From Datura wrightii (lineage: Eukaryota; Streptophyta; Magnoliopsida; Solanales; Solanaceae), in contig JASDFA010000010.1 of the NCBI GenBank assembly GCA_035772735.1, forward strand, positions 126,489,501-126,553,500: a DNA stretch of 64,000 nt. Direction: 5' to 3'. Position 1 is the stretch's first letter, and every line of letters begins with the position of its first letter. Under the pieces are notes generated by a model that had not been told where the DNA came from, did not search any database, and saw only the letters and a program-made list of their open reading frames with translations. Shown one piece after another: positions 54,382 through 64,000 of this stretch. Made by a program: the position numbers and the translations under genes.

Positions 54382-54386
54382 GTGCT

Positions 54387-55429
54387 CATGCTCACATTTG
54401 AAATATGATAGATTTTGCATAGACTAGTTCAAAATCATGTAAATTACTAAATTTCTTGATGTACTGAACTAGCCATGCAACGCTGTGCTGATTCTGTAGC
54501 CATGATAACATAATACTGAAAATCATTCAAAATATATTTAGTTTGAGTAAATATGCTAAATTTTGAGTATAGAGATACATCGGAGTTTTTAAATGAATTC
54601 AACCCAACATGCTTGCAAAATACCTATAAGATTCATGAAAGAGCATATCACGTACGATTGCATAATAAGGGTTCTTTCCCTAGGATCATGAGTTCAAAAT
54701 ATCACCTTGAAAACATAAATTGGAACTTGGGGTTTGGGAATAAGGTGAAAGAAAACCCTTATTGAGAATCCCACATACCTAGACTTGATAATTTCTTACC
54801 TATTGCTTGAGACCGACGAATTTAGAAAAGAAAAGCCCTAAGTGTTCCTGAGAGTCTAAGAGGTGGAATTTCATTGAATGATCATTGTTATGAGGAGGGA
54901 TAGGGAAATAGTATATTAAAACTCCTTAATAAAATTCAAATTGACCTGATTTAGGTGTTAAAAGCATATGAAGTTACGAAAATACCCTTGAAAAATCATT
55001 TGAAAATCTACCATCCAGTCCTAATGGGTCATACCACGAATCATTGGATCAACCATGATTCGTGGTGTCAATTATTCATCACTGAGGCTCACTTGAAATT
55101 TTTTCTAATTCTCATCACATGACCAAACCAAACAAAATGGGTCGTGGTCTACTCTCGTGGTCCCTGGGATAAAGTTGCAAAATTTGCGGAACCTCTGGCC
55201 ACGAGCTAATAGGACAAGTCATCTTATGTATCATGAGTTGTACTTTGACTCATGGTGTATGGACTGAATTGGGTCCTGGGATACTTGTTATTACCACGAC
55301 TCCAACCCACGAGTTGTCCTTCCTCACCACGACTTGTGAAGGGGGTCGTCCTGTGGAGAAGGTTCTATCTCTATTTGTTTTCTGCTTCACATCTAGGATT
55401 TAATATTAAAAACTTCTAAAGTGTGACCA
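54387..55429 (-). repeat. C4 3' LTR, proximal part
   Basis: Minus-strand LTR start TGGTCACACTTTAG at 55429, directly after the polypurine tract. A cluster of CCACGA(G/C)T-type words lies at 55020-55350. With 41656-42608 it totals about 2.0 kb. Confidence 0.86.
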
Positions 55430-55462
55430 TATCTCCTACTTGAAAACATTCATCCTCGAATG
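55430..55462 (-). promoter_or_regulatory. C4 AGGA-loop hairpin and polypurine tract
   Basis: Minus strand CATTCG-AGGA-TGAATG (55462-55447), with one wobble pair, then AAGTAGGAGATA against the LTR; 17 nt between hairpin and LTR. Confidence 0.78.
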
Positions 55463-55886
55463 GAAACTAACAAAGCTGAAAGGATAGGGAAAGATCTGCA
55501 ATCCCAAAACTAGATGCTAAACACTGAATACTGATGGAGCGACTGACTCCGTACTGAGATATATATGTTGAAATTATTTCATAAACATGTATGCATACTA
55601 AGACATGAGAGCAACTAAGGTACATGGAGCTAAGTAAAATACTAGGGATGAAACTATTACCTCAAATTGGAGCTGCACTAGAAGGAAAAAGTTGAAGGTA
55701 TTTGTCCATCATGCCTGCTTCTGCATCTACTTCCCAAGTAGCTCTCTCTAACAAGTTGATTCCTCCAAAGGACTTTCACTAAAGAAACTTCGTTATCCTT
55801 AACTTATGAACCTGATGGTCAAGAATCACGACGGAAACCTCTTTATAAGAGAGACTATCCTTCACACCAATACTTTCTAAAGGTAC
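55463..55886 (-). pseudogene. C4 chromodomain-like tail
   Basis: Minus-strand remnant of the integrase C-terminus: GVKDSLSYKEVSVVILDHQV, then a WEVDAEAGMMDKY-like ending near 55690. Frames are broken. It is the part downstream of the S2 insertion. The remaining 200 bp before the polypurine tract are non-coding. Confidence 0.75.
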
Positions 55887-57452
55887 TAATCTTGGGCATA
55901 TTTTCATGCCCAAGTGATATTTTATACCCAAGCTTTAGTCGTGCTTTTACCTTATTTTAAGTGTAATCTCATGTTATCTTGTTTATAATTATGTGCACAA
56001 ACTAATCAACATGATTTGCTAACTTTGTAGGGGAAAAATGCTAAGGAGGAAGCTAATTATGAAGTTACATAAACAAGAAGGAAGCTTAGAATAAAGTGCA
56101 AAGAAGATACATAAAGAGGACATGAAATGAAGGCTGTTGCCCACTACCAACGTGCCACGGCAGGCACGCAGTGCATTCAATGTAGTGCCACACCAGGACT
56201 GTGCACGCTTGAGGGCTGCTAGGTAGTGTGCTTGCACAATGGTGCCATAGCATGTTAGGCCTGCTCCGCGCTAACAGGTGTGTCATGCCAGGCGAGAGGC
56301 ACGCTAGGCACCATGCCACGCCCGACCATGCATTTCCACAATAGCTACCAGTGCCCAATTTCCAGTGAGCAGGTACGGTGCCTCCATGTTTCGTAGGCTG
56401 AGCAACATGATTCGGAGGTGATTTTCCACGGCCAAAATTTCAATATTATAAATAGAACACTTAAGAATTATTTTGAGATATCACATATTATTTTTGGAGA
56501 AACGTGGAGAGAAGGAGGAGGAACATTACGGACTTCTTCTTCTAAGGTTCTTTTTCTTTTCCTTCTTTTTCCATTCTCGTAATACATGAATTCAAACACA
56601 ATGTTGGATTCTTGTACTGGAATGAGTTGCTAAAAACCTGATTTTAGGGTTGAGGCCACATGACATGAACGTATTTGTTTAATTTATACTTGGTTCAAGT
56701 TCTTCATTGTTGTTAGTTCTTGTATTCTTGTTTTTAATCATTTTAATGCTTGATCACCACTAAAATGCATGTATTAATCTTAGGCAAACTTGAAAGAGAA
56801 AACCCTAGGAATGTACGAGGAATGGAAGAAGTGAGTTCAAGTCTTTAAGGCTGATTTGTGGTTAGGATAGAAATATACCTAATTCGCCTCGCTTGGTTAT
56901 TAAATGGGAAGATAGCTAGACACTTGAATTTGAATTGTCACATCACCACTCTTTGATGTAGTTGTGAAGTCAAGTTTAGGTTAAATGGTTAGAGGTTCAA
57001 AAGTCCATATCCAAGGGCATTAACCCCATAAACCAATCCACTAGGTAATTGTATATGAATTAGGTTGTCACATTCCCACTCAACGATGTAGTTGTGATGC
57101 TAATTCGAATATATATATTTAGAGGCTCGAAATATCATGAACATGACATTTATCTTGTGAGAAAATAAATGAAGACAATACTTGAACTAATATAAATGTT
57201 AGCTATATGTTATTGTTCGGCCTTAACCTTGGATTCTTCTCGTTATCGCTTTCAACTTAATTTGTGATCGTCCTTTGATTTAGTAACAAACTTTCAAATC
57301 TTGAAAAAAAACACCTTTGAATTTTAAATTAATACTTTAACTTGATAATTCACTGATAATCTAGTCTTTGCTGGTTTGACATCCGGCTCATTAAGAGTCA
57401 CTATATTACTTGTATGACCACTTACGCTTGTGTGTGCACTGGAGGCATAACA
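55887..57452 (+). repeat. S2: solo LTR (1566 bp) inside C4
   Basis: Flanked by perfect GGTAC duplications (55882-55886 and 57453-57457). Starts TAATCTTGGGC (TG changed to TA) and ends GGCATAACA. Terminal hairpin with 8-bp stem CTTGGGCA/TGCCCAAG (55891-55914). A GTGCCACG-type module lies at 56145-56400, and TATAAATA at 56447-56454. No interior, so an Athila-like solo LTR formed by LTR-LTR recombination. Confidence 0.92.
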
Positions 57453-57457
57453 GGTAC

Positions 57458-58600
57458 AACTAGAGCCAGGTCGCCAATGCACTTCTTCAACAAAGATACA
57501 TGAAAAATTGGATGCATCTATGGTAACTCTGAAGGCAACTCCAACTCATAGGCCATATTGCCAATGCGCCTCAGAATTCTATAAGGACCAACACACCCCC
57601 GACAGAGTTTTGCCTTCTTACCAAGCCTCATCACCCCTTCATGGGTGACACCTTTAGAAACACCCAATAATCAACTACAAACTCAAGCTCTCTCTTTCTG
57701 ACATCCGCATAGGATTTCTAATGACTCTTAGCTATTTTCAGCCTTTCTCTGATAACCTGAACTTTCTCCATATCCTCATAAACTGAATCTAGCCCTATCA
57801 ACGTATGTTCACCTACCTCAAACCACCCAATAGGAGATCTACATCTCCACCCATAAAGCGCCTCAAATAGAGCCATCTGGATACTAGAGTGGAACTTGTT
57901 ATTGTAGGCAAACTAAATAAGAGGCAAGTGACCATCCTAATTACCTTCGAAGTCAATCACGTAAGCTCTCAACATGTCCTCTAAATTCTGAATGGTCCAC
58001 TCGGCCTGACCATTTGTCTGCGGGTGAAAAGCTGCTAAGCTTAACCTTATACCAAGACCCTTCTGAAATGACTTCCAAAATTATAAGGTGAACTGAGTAA
58101 CCTTATAAAAAAATGATGGACAAAGGGACTCCATGCAACCTGACAAACTCCTAGATGTTTAGTCTAGCATAATCCTCGGCTATATCTGTAGTCTTAAATG
58201 GCAAGAAATATGTAGACTTAGTCATCTGATCTATAACCAACCTTATCGAATCATGTTGTCAACGCGTATGAGTTAAACTTGTAATAAAGTCCATATTTAT
58301 CTCTTTCCACTTCCTAGTAGGAATACTGTTGTCTTAAGCCATACCTCCTAGTCTTTGCTGTTAAACTTTAACTTGCTGGTAATGTGGACACTTAGCCACA
58401 AATTCCATGATATCCTTGTTCATGCCATTCCACCAACAGACTTTTCGTAGATCACAATACATCTTGGTGGCACCTGGGTGAATAGAACACTGAGAATTGT
58501 GAGCCTCTCTCAACATCCACTGTCTTAAGTCATCCACATCTGGAACACATAATCGGCCCAGATTGTGGATACACCATCTCCCCCTTAGGAGAAAACCTAT
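57458..58600 (-). pseudogene. C4 integrase
   Basis: Minus-strand integrase, heavily broken. Recognisable parts are the zinc domain CHQQVKV-like region (58380-58440), MDFITSLTHTR near 58280, the DRG/FGSHFRRVLV region near 58080-58130, DGQAEWTIQNLEDMLRAYVI near 57970-58020, LFEALYGWRCRSPIGWFEV near 57820-57870, and GKKAKLCRGCVGPYRILRRI near 57560-57620. Stops and indels throughout. Confidence 0.82.
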
Positions 58601-59325
58601 ACTTTCTGATTTTAGACTGCTTCCTTCAACCTAACCAAGATAGAAACCTCATCTTGTTTCACCCGAACTTCCACCACTAACGAAGTTTACGAAGCATTAT
58701 GAATAGTGACACCACCATCTGCCAAATCCATAAGGCGAACCTCTTGGAGATATCTAACTAACTCCTTCCTTTCCTCTTCCTCATGAGCCACACTCCCTAT
58801 GGACAACCTGCTAAGGGCATCAACCACCACATTGGCTTTACCTAGATGATAAAGAACACTCATGTCGTAATCTTTGAGAAGTTCAAGCCATATCCTCTAC
58901 TGAAGATTCAGGTCTTTCTGACTAAACACATTCTGAAGGTTCTTATGGTCTGTGAACACATCAATATGCACCCTATAAAAATAGTGTCTCCAAATCTTTA
59001 AGGAAAGAACTACCAATGCTAACTCAAGGTCGTATGTCAGATAATTCTTCTCATGAATCTTAAGCTGTCTAGAAGCATAAGAATGACCTTGCCATGCTGC
59101 ATCAACACACAACCAGGCCAAATCTTGAGGCATCACAATACACTATAAATCCATCCATGCCCTTTGGAAGGGTCAAAATTGGAGCAGAAATGAGTCGAGT
59201 CTTTAACTCCTGAAAGCTCCTTTCACAAGAATTGGACAATTGAAACTTGAACTTCTTTTGAATCAATCGAGTTAGAAGAAAGCAATGGATGGAAATCCTT
59301 CTAGAAACCTACTATAATAACCAAC
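58601..59325 (-). pseudogene. C4 RNase H and RT end
   Basis: An open stretch 59136-58897 has SYASRQLKIHEKNYLTYDLE, LALVVLSLKIWRHYFYRVHI and VFTDHKNLQNVFSQKDLNLQ. SRLSIGSVAHEEEERKELV follows near 58800. Upstream, the RT connection (SYYRRF-like, 59320 downward) begins immediately at the C5 LTR end. RNase H D, E and D residues can be located, but the frame is interrupted on both sides. Confidence 0.83.
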
Positions 59326-61558
59326 TGTCACGACCCGAGTATGGGCTCAGATCGAGACACAGGACAAGAAACCCTGAGAGACTCCAAGTTGACCCATGAC
59401 ATGAACATAACTTCTAACTCAATCAATAAAAGAGGAAGATCAATCATGATAAACATAGTGGAAGTCTAAACATAACATAACATCATAATACAAACGCGAA
59501 TCTAAAGATGATTACAATCTATGTATGAAAAGCCTCTGATTATCATGAGTTGATGGGACAAGACCCCAACTAACTCTCTAAGTCTGAACTGAAAATATGT
59601 AAACATAACTGAATCGGAAGGGGCCCTCGACAGATGAGGACTCACCAATTGAGATTGGATGCTAACTCCGGAACTGGCAAGTGAGAGAGCTAAGTCTTAA
59701 GATCAAAGTCTGTATAATAAACCGATATAACATAGAGTATGCAGTCAGTACGTGGAATGTACCAAGTATGTAAGGTAAGTAAAATCGCTTAAGTAAGTAA
59801 AATCATTAAAACATGCATAATAATAAACATAATCAAGATAAGAATCTGAGAGTAGGGTTTGCATGCTATTTTATGAAATCATGATCTGAACATAACTGAA
59901 CATCATAACTGAATCGAATGATCCAAAGATGAAATATGATAATCATAAGTAAAACTAAACATTGGGTTAAACATGCTTAAAAAAAATATATAGATATATA
60001 CCATGGATGACAAACATGCATAACTAAAATCATGAGGAACAATGGGAAACTCGTTATATAACCGACAGTACCACAAAAGAGCTTATGTGGTCCCAACTAT
60101 CACACTCAAATGGGCAGAGCCGTCTAAAGCCTTGCCAGGGCTAAAGATGCTACCATGATATCGATATCAAGCTGAAGGCCCCTTGGGGCAGGGGAAAACT
60201 CCAAAGGATGTCCCAAGTAATTTGATCATACCTACATTGGCTCGTAGCTCTGAGGCATAGGGTTGGCTAACCTTTAGCCTACTCGAGCTACACACTACTC
60301 TAAAATACATGCATATGCTCTCCAATATTTTTCAACAAAGCTGACCATCGTCTAGCGATGAAGCTGAATAATCATATACATATAAAATCTGAAAGCATGC
60401 ATGAGAAGCCTTGGCTCAAACCATACCACAAGCTGAACATAGTTGGGAGTCTTGACTCCAAAACCATGTGGTAAGCTAATTCGTGAAATCATAAATCATA
60501 CTTGAACATATGGTCTTTCCAAATACTTAAACATGCTTGAAAATACTTGATTCACTTGACAACATGATCATAGGCATGGGTAACTTGAAAACATGTTTTT
60601 CTGATAAATATCTCATCATATCTGAACATACATCATAGATCTCAACTTTTATGAACTTCTCATGGATGGGCATCATAATTTTTAAAACTTGAAAACATGA
60701 TCTATAATGGAAAACATTGTAAAATTTGCCCATGAATCATAATTCGACAACAGAAACATGCTTAGATCATACCCATGGTAGAAACTTAGGAAATTCATGC
60801 ATTGGGTTAAAACCCCATAGGATCAACATATAGATTTTTCATGAATTAGAGAGGGATTGAGCATGGGTGTGAACAATTTCACCCATTCATAACCATACAT
60901 ACCTCATAGAATCTGTCTCTATCACTCCTCTGATTGCCCAAGGAAGAATTGAGAAGAATTTGGAAGAAATTAAGCTTGATCACCTCTCTAGACTTCTAAG
61001 CTTGCATGCATGAATAGGAATGACTTAAAATGAACTTACCCTTGTTAAAACTCATTACTCATTGCTTAAAATGATGTAGTTTAGGTCTTAGGATCATAGG
61101 AACTATGGAAGAGCCCTTACTAAACTCGCAAGGAAAAACAGATTTCCAGTCCTAACGAGGGATTGGACGAGTTATTACCACTGTTCACGAGTCCTGGCTG
61201 CAAGTCATCAAGTACACTGCTAGCATCTCAGTGGGGCTCATCACGGGGGACTTAATACGTCGTTACTGTCATGGTCACCTCTCGTTACCTTGACTGCCCA
61301 CAATTCCCTTCTCTTCAACCAACCTTGACCACGGTTGACTTAACATGTTGTGGGGCTGACCACGACTCGTGGTCATGCCCGTGGTGACCCAAAAACCTGA
61401 ATTTCCAACTTAAGTCATACACCTCACCACGATTCACTTAACGACTCGTGGTCATCCTGAAAGGTCACAGGACGACTCGTTCTATGACCTGGTGCAGAAA
61501 ATCCTATTTTCTCTGTTTGAACTCCCGAGTCTGATCTTAAGACTTTCGGGGTATAACA
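59326..61558 (-). repeat. C5 3' LTR (2233 bp)
   Basis: Minus strand start TGTTATACCCC (61558) and end GGGTCGTGACA (59326). Related to the C3 LTR in termini and in a cluster of ACGACTCGT-type words (61150-61490). Non-coding. Confidence 0.9.
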
Positions 61559-61593
61559 ATATCTCCCCCTTGGGAACATTCATCCTTGAATGT
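61559..61593 (-). promoter_or_regulatory. C5 AGGA-loop hairpin and polypurine tract
   Basis: Minus strand ACATTCA-AGGA-TGAATGT (61593-61576), perfect 7-bp stem. The inner pair is A-T where C1 has G-C. AAGGGGGAGATAT precedes the LTR; 17 nt between hairpin and LTR. Confidence 0.85.
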
Positions 61594-61799
61594 TGAAAAT
61601 CATACAAAAAAGCAGAGAAACGCAATCATCATATTCAAATACTGATCATATTAGCTAAAAACGGACGGAATGGCTACCTCCGCACTAAACTACATAACTT
61701 AACTGAATTCATGAATCATACATACATGCTTTGACATGAAAGAAGCTGGGACACATGAACTGAACATGAAACTGAATAGAGTTTTGGGGCAAAACTGAT

Positions 61800-63080
61800 A
61801 CGTCAGGCTAATACTGAGCCGGAAGGAAATAAATGTGGGTATTTAGCTATCATATCCGCTTCAGCTTCCCATGTAGCTCCCTCAACATGCTAATTCCTCC
61901 ATAAAATCTTGACTGAAGCTACTTCTTTGTTCCTTAGCTTACGAACCTGATAATCCAGTATCTCCACTGGAACCTCTTCATAACTAAGGCTATCTTTCAC
62001 ACCAACACTGTCCACCAGAACAACTAGAGTTGGATTACCCAAACACTTCCTTAAGAGTGATATATGGAAAACTAGATGGATTGAAGCTATTCTGAGGGCA
62101 ACTCCAACTCATATGCTACCTTGCCAACCCATTTCACAATCCGGTAGCGGCCAACATAATGGGGATTGATTCCCTTTCATTTCAAATCTCATCACTCCCT
62201 TCATGGGAGATACCTTTAGAAACACCCGATCGTCAACTTCAAACTCAAGTTCTCTCCTTCTCACATCCGCATAGGACTTTTGGAAACTCTGAGCTGTCTT
62301 CAACCTTTCCCTTATGAGCTGAACTTTATCCATAGCTTCATGGACTGAATATGGTCCTATCATCATAGCTTCACCGACTTCAAACCAACCAATAGGCGAT
62401 CTATATCTTCGCCCATAGAGAGCCTCAATCGGGGCCATCTGAATGTTGGGATGGTAGTTGTTATTATACACAAACTCAATGAGAGGCAAATGATCATCCC
62501 AACTACCCTTGAAGTCAATCACACATGCTCTCAACATGTCCTCGAGAGTCTAAATAGTCCGCTCCGCTTGACCATCCATTTGCAAGTGAAATGCTATACT
62601 AAGCTTGACCTGAGTACCAAGTCCTTTTTGAAACGACCTCCAAAACTGGGAGGTAAACTGAGTACCTCTGTCTGAGATGATAGACAAGGGCACTTCATGC
62701 AACCGAACTAGCTCTCGAATGTATAGTTTGGCATAATCCTCTGTTGTATCAGTGGTTTTGACTGGTAGAAAATGAGCGGCTTTAGTCAACTTGTCCACAA
62801 CCACCCAAATGGAGTCGTACTATCGATGAGTGTGAGGAACCTTGTGATGAAGTCCATATTGATCTCCTCCCATTTCCAAGTAGGGATACTGATGTCTTGA
62901 AGCACACCTCCCGGTCTTTGATGCTCCACTTTCACCTGTTGGCAGTTCAGACACTTAGTCACAAATTCTGCTATGTCCTTCATGCTATTCCACCAATAGA
63001 CTTCCCGTAGGTCATGGTACATCTTGGTGGCACTTGGATGTATCGGATATCTAGAACCTTCAGCCTCGTGCAATACCGAT
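61800..63080 (-). pseudogene. C5 integrase and chromodomain-like tail
   Basis: Zinc domain HPSATKMYHDLREVYWWNSM and CLNCQQVKVEHQRPGG (63060-62930). Catalytic residues: D in NMDFITRF, D in SIISDRGTQFTSQFW and E in DGQAERTI. There is a frameshift after LTLIDSTT (about 62820) and a TAG in TIQTLEDML (about 62550), then an open 62537-62109 with YNNNYHPNIQMAPIEALYGR and GWFEVGEAMMIGP. The tail (62040-61830) has VGVKDSLSYEEVPVEILDYQ and TWEAEADMIAKYPHLF-like text. Few changes separate it from a readable frame. Confidence 0.9.
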
Positions 63081-64000
63081 CTCTCAAATTATCAACATCT
63101 GGAACACACAAGTGACCCTGATATCAAAGAACACCATCTCCCCCTTTGGAGAAGACCTGTACCTTCTGATTCTGAACAACTTCCTTTAAATTTACCAAAA
63201 TAGGGTCCTCGTATTGTCTAGCTTTTACATCAGTCACCAAGGATGATTTTTGATCCATTCTGAACAATAATACCGCCATCGGTTGAGTTAACCAAATGAA
63301 CTCCCAACCTTGCAAGATGATGCACATCCTCCACCAGCTCCTTCCTCCCCTCATCTACATGGGACACACTCTCCATAGAGAGTCTACTAAGTGCATCTGC
63401 TACTACATTAGCCTTACCCAAATGGTAAAGAACACTCATATCATAATCCTTGAGTAGCTCCAACCACCTCCTTTGGCGTAGATTTAGATCTTTCTGGGTA
63501 AACACATATTGTAGAATCTTGTGGTCCGTATACATATATACATGGACCCCGTACAAATAGTTTCTCCAAATCTTAAAGGCAAACACTACCGCCGCCAATT
63601 TGAGATCATGAGTCGGGTAATTCTTTTCATAAACCTTCAGCTGCCTGGAAGCATATGTTATCACTTTACCATGCTGCATGAATACACAACCAAGGCCGTT
63701 TCTAGAAGTATCACAATACACCACAAACCCATCAATACCCTCAGGTAGGGTTAACACCGGTGCTAAGGTAAGTCGAGTCTTCAACTCTTGGAAGCTCCTC
63801 TCACAAGCCTCTGACCACTGGAACTTCACTTTTTTTGGGGTCAATCTGGTCAATGGTGCTGCAATGGATGAAAACCCCTCTACAAACCTCCGATAATAAC
63901 TAGCTAAGCCCAAGAAACTCTTGATATCCAAAGGATTCACCGGTCTAGGCCAATTCTTCACTACTTCTATCTTTTGAGAGTCTACTTGTACACCCTCACT
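63081..64000 (-). pseudogene. C5 RT end and RNase H, catalytic Glu lost
   Basis: An open frame 63961-63230 covers KNWPRPVNPLDIKSFLGLAS, YYRRFVEGFSSIAAPLTRL and FVVYCDTSRNGLGCVFMQHG. It continues to HDLKLAAVVFAFKIW, where relatives have HDLELAAVV, so the RNase H Glu is Lys. It also has MYTDHKILQYVFTQKD and VADALSRLSMESV. A frameshift near 63250 leads to the tether (63354-63124). RT upstream is beyond the window. Confidence 0.9.

Larger units (their letters stand above)
41656..59325 (-). mobile_element. C4: chromovirus 3' half, minus strand, split by Q and S2
   Basis: Minus-strand order: RNase H, integrase, chromodomain-like tail, polypurine tract, 3' LTR. The LTR is interrupted by Q and the integrase tail by S2. 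The upstream half is absent from the window: at 59325/59326 the sequence changes to the C5 LTR within RT (SYYRRFLEGF region). Confidence 0.88.
59326..64000 (-). mobile_element. C5: chromovirus, minus strand, continues beyond the window
   Basis: RT end, RNase H, integrase, chromodomain-like tail, polypurine tract and 3' LTR; the 5' portion lies after 64000. Best-preserved chromovirus pol in the window. It abuts C4 RT with GTTGG (59325-59321, minus) next to the LTR end, consistent with insertion into C4. Confidence 0.9.

Noticed and set aside
1..64000. Host plant genes between elements
   Set aside because: Every coding stretch I could recognise is retroelement-derived; the only unassigned gaps (41368-41655, spacers) have no coding signal.

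Overview
This window is a stack of nested plant LTR retrotransposons. I find no host gene, tRNA, rRNA or CRISPR array. Every recognisable protein segment belongs to two Ty3/gypsy lineages. The first is a Tekay/Del-like chromovirus, with a PBS matching initiator Met-tRNA, FIDD-type RT and a chromodomain-like C-terminus. The second is an Athila-like non-chromovirus, with the PBS core TGGCGCCGTTGCC, MDD-type RT and an extra ORF after pol. Gene-free repeat of this kind, with many C-to-T nonsense changes, fits pericentromeric or intergenic heterochromatin of a large-genome eudicot. A Solanaceae-like host is a guess from general resemblance only.

Layout, with labels used throughout. C1 (1-3970, +) is a decayed chromovirus interior ending in LTR-A (3971-6537). 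C2 (6538-9373, +) is a second interior sharing that LTR and cut off in RT. C3 (9374-16991, +) is a chromovirus with only the end of its 5' LTR and a full 3' LTR-B. S1 (16992-17899) is an LTR tail. M (18080-40674, -) is a full-structure Athila-like element whose 3' LTR is split by P (18762-28580, +), a younger Athila-like element with a perfect ACATT target duplication. F (17900-18079 plus 40680-41367) is a probable minus-strand LTR fragment hosting M. C4 (41656-59325, -) is a chromovirus 3' half. Its LTR is split by Q (42609-54381, +, Athila-like), its pol is split by solo LTR S2 (55887-57452, GGTAC duplication), and it is capped by C5 (59326-64000, -), a fifth chromovirus running off the window.

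P keeps gag and protease but has lost RT, RNase H and integrase. Q keeps those three but has lost gag and protease. M has everything, with scattered stops. The best-preserved gene is the post-pol ORF of P (ORF3, 24077-25222, 381 aa), a relative of the 'putative plant transposon protein' family that sits where Athila elements are said to carry env. It has a basic N-terminus, an acidic tail and no evident signal peptide or membrane anchor.

The most interesting signals are non-coding and recur in independent copies. (1) A hairpin with constant loop AGGCAA and a covarying stem lies 29-40 nt after the pol stop in P, M and Q. (2) A hairpin with constant loop AGGA and covarying stems lies 16-20 nt before the 3' LTR of all seven elements whose 3' end is visible, in both lineages. 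(3) P and M carry extra copies of the polypurine-tract core on both sides of ORF3, one with its own hairpin, resembling a central PPT. (4) ORF3 has an LTR-like palindrome module, a TATA-like box in P and Q, and a candidate leader intron ending just before its ATG, so it may be a separate transcription unit. (5) Two CpG-rich palindromic modules are each shared between chromovirus and Athila-like LTRs.
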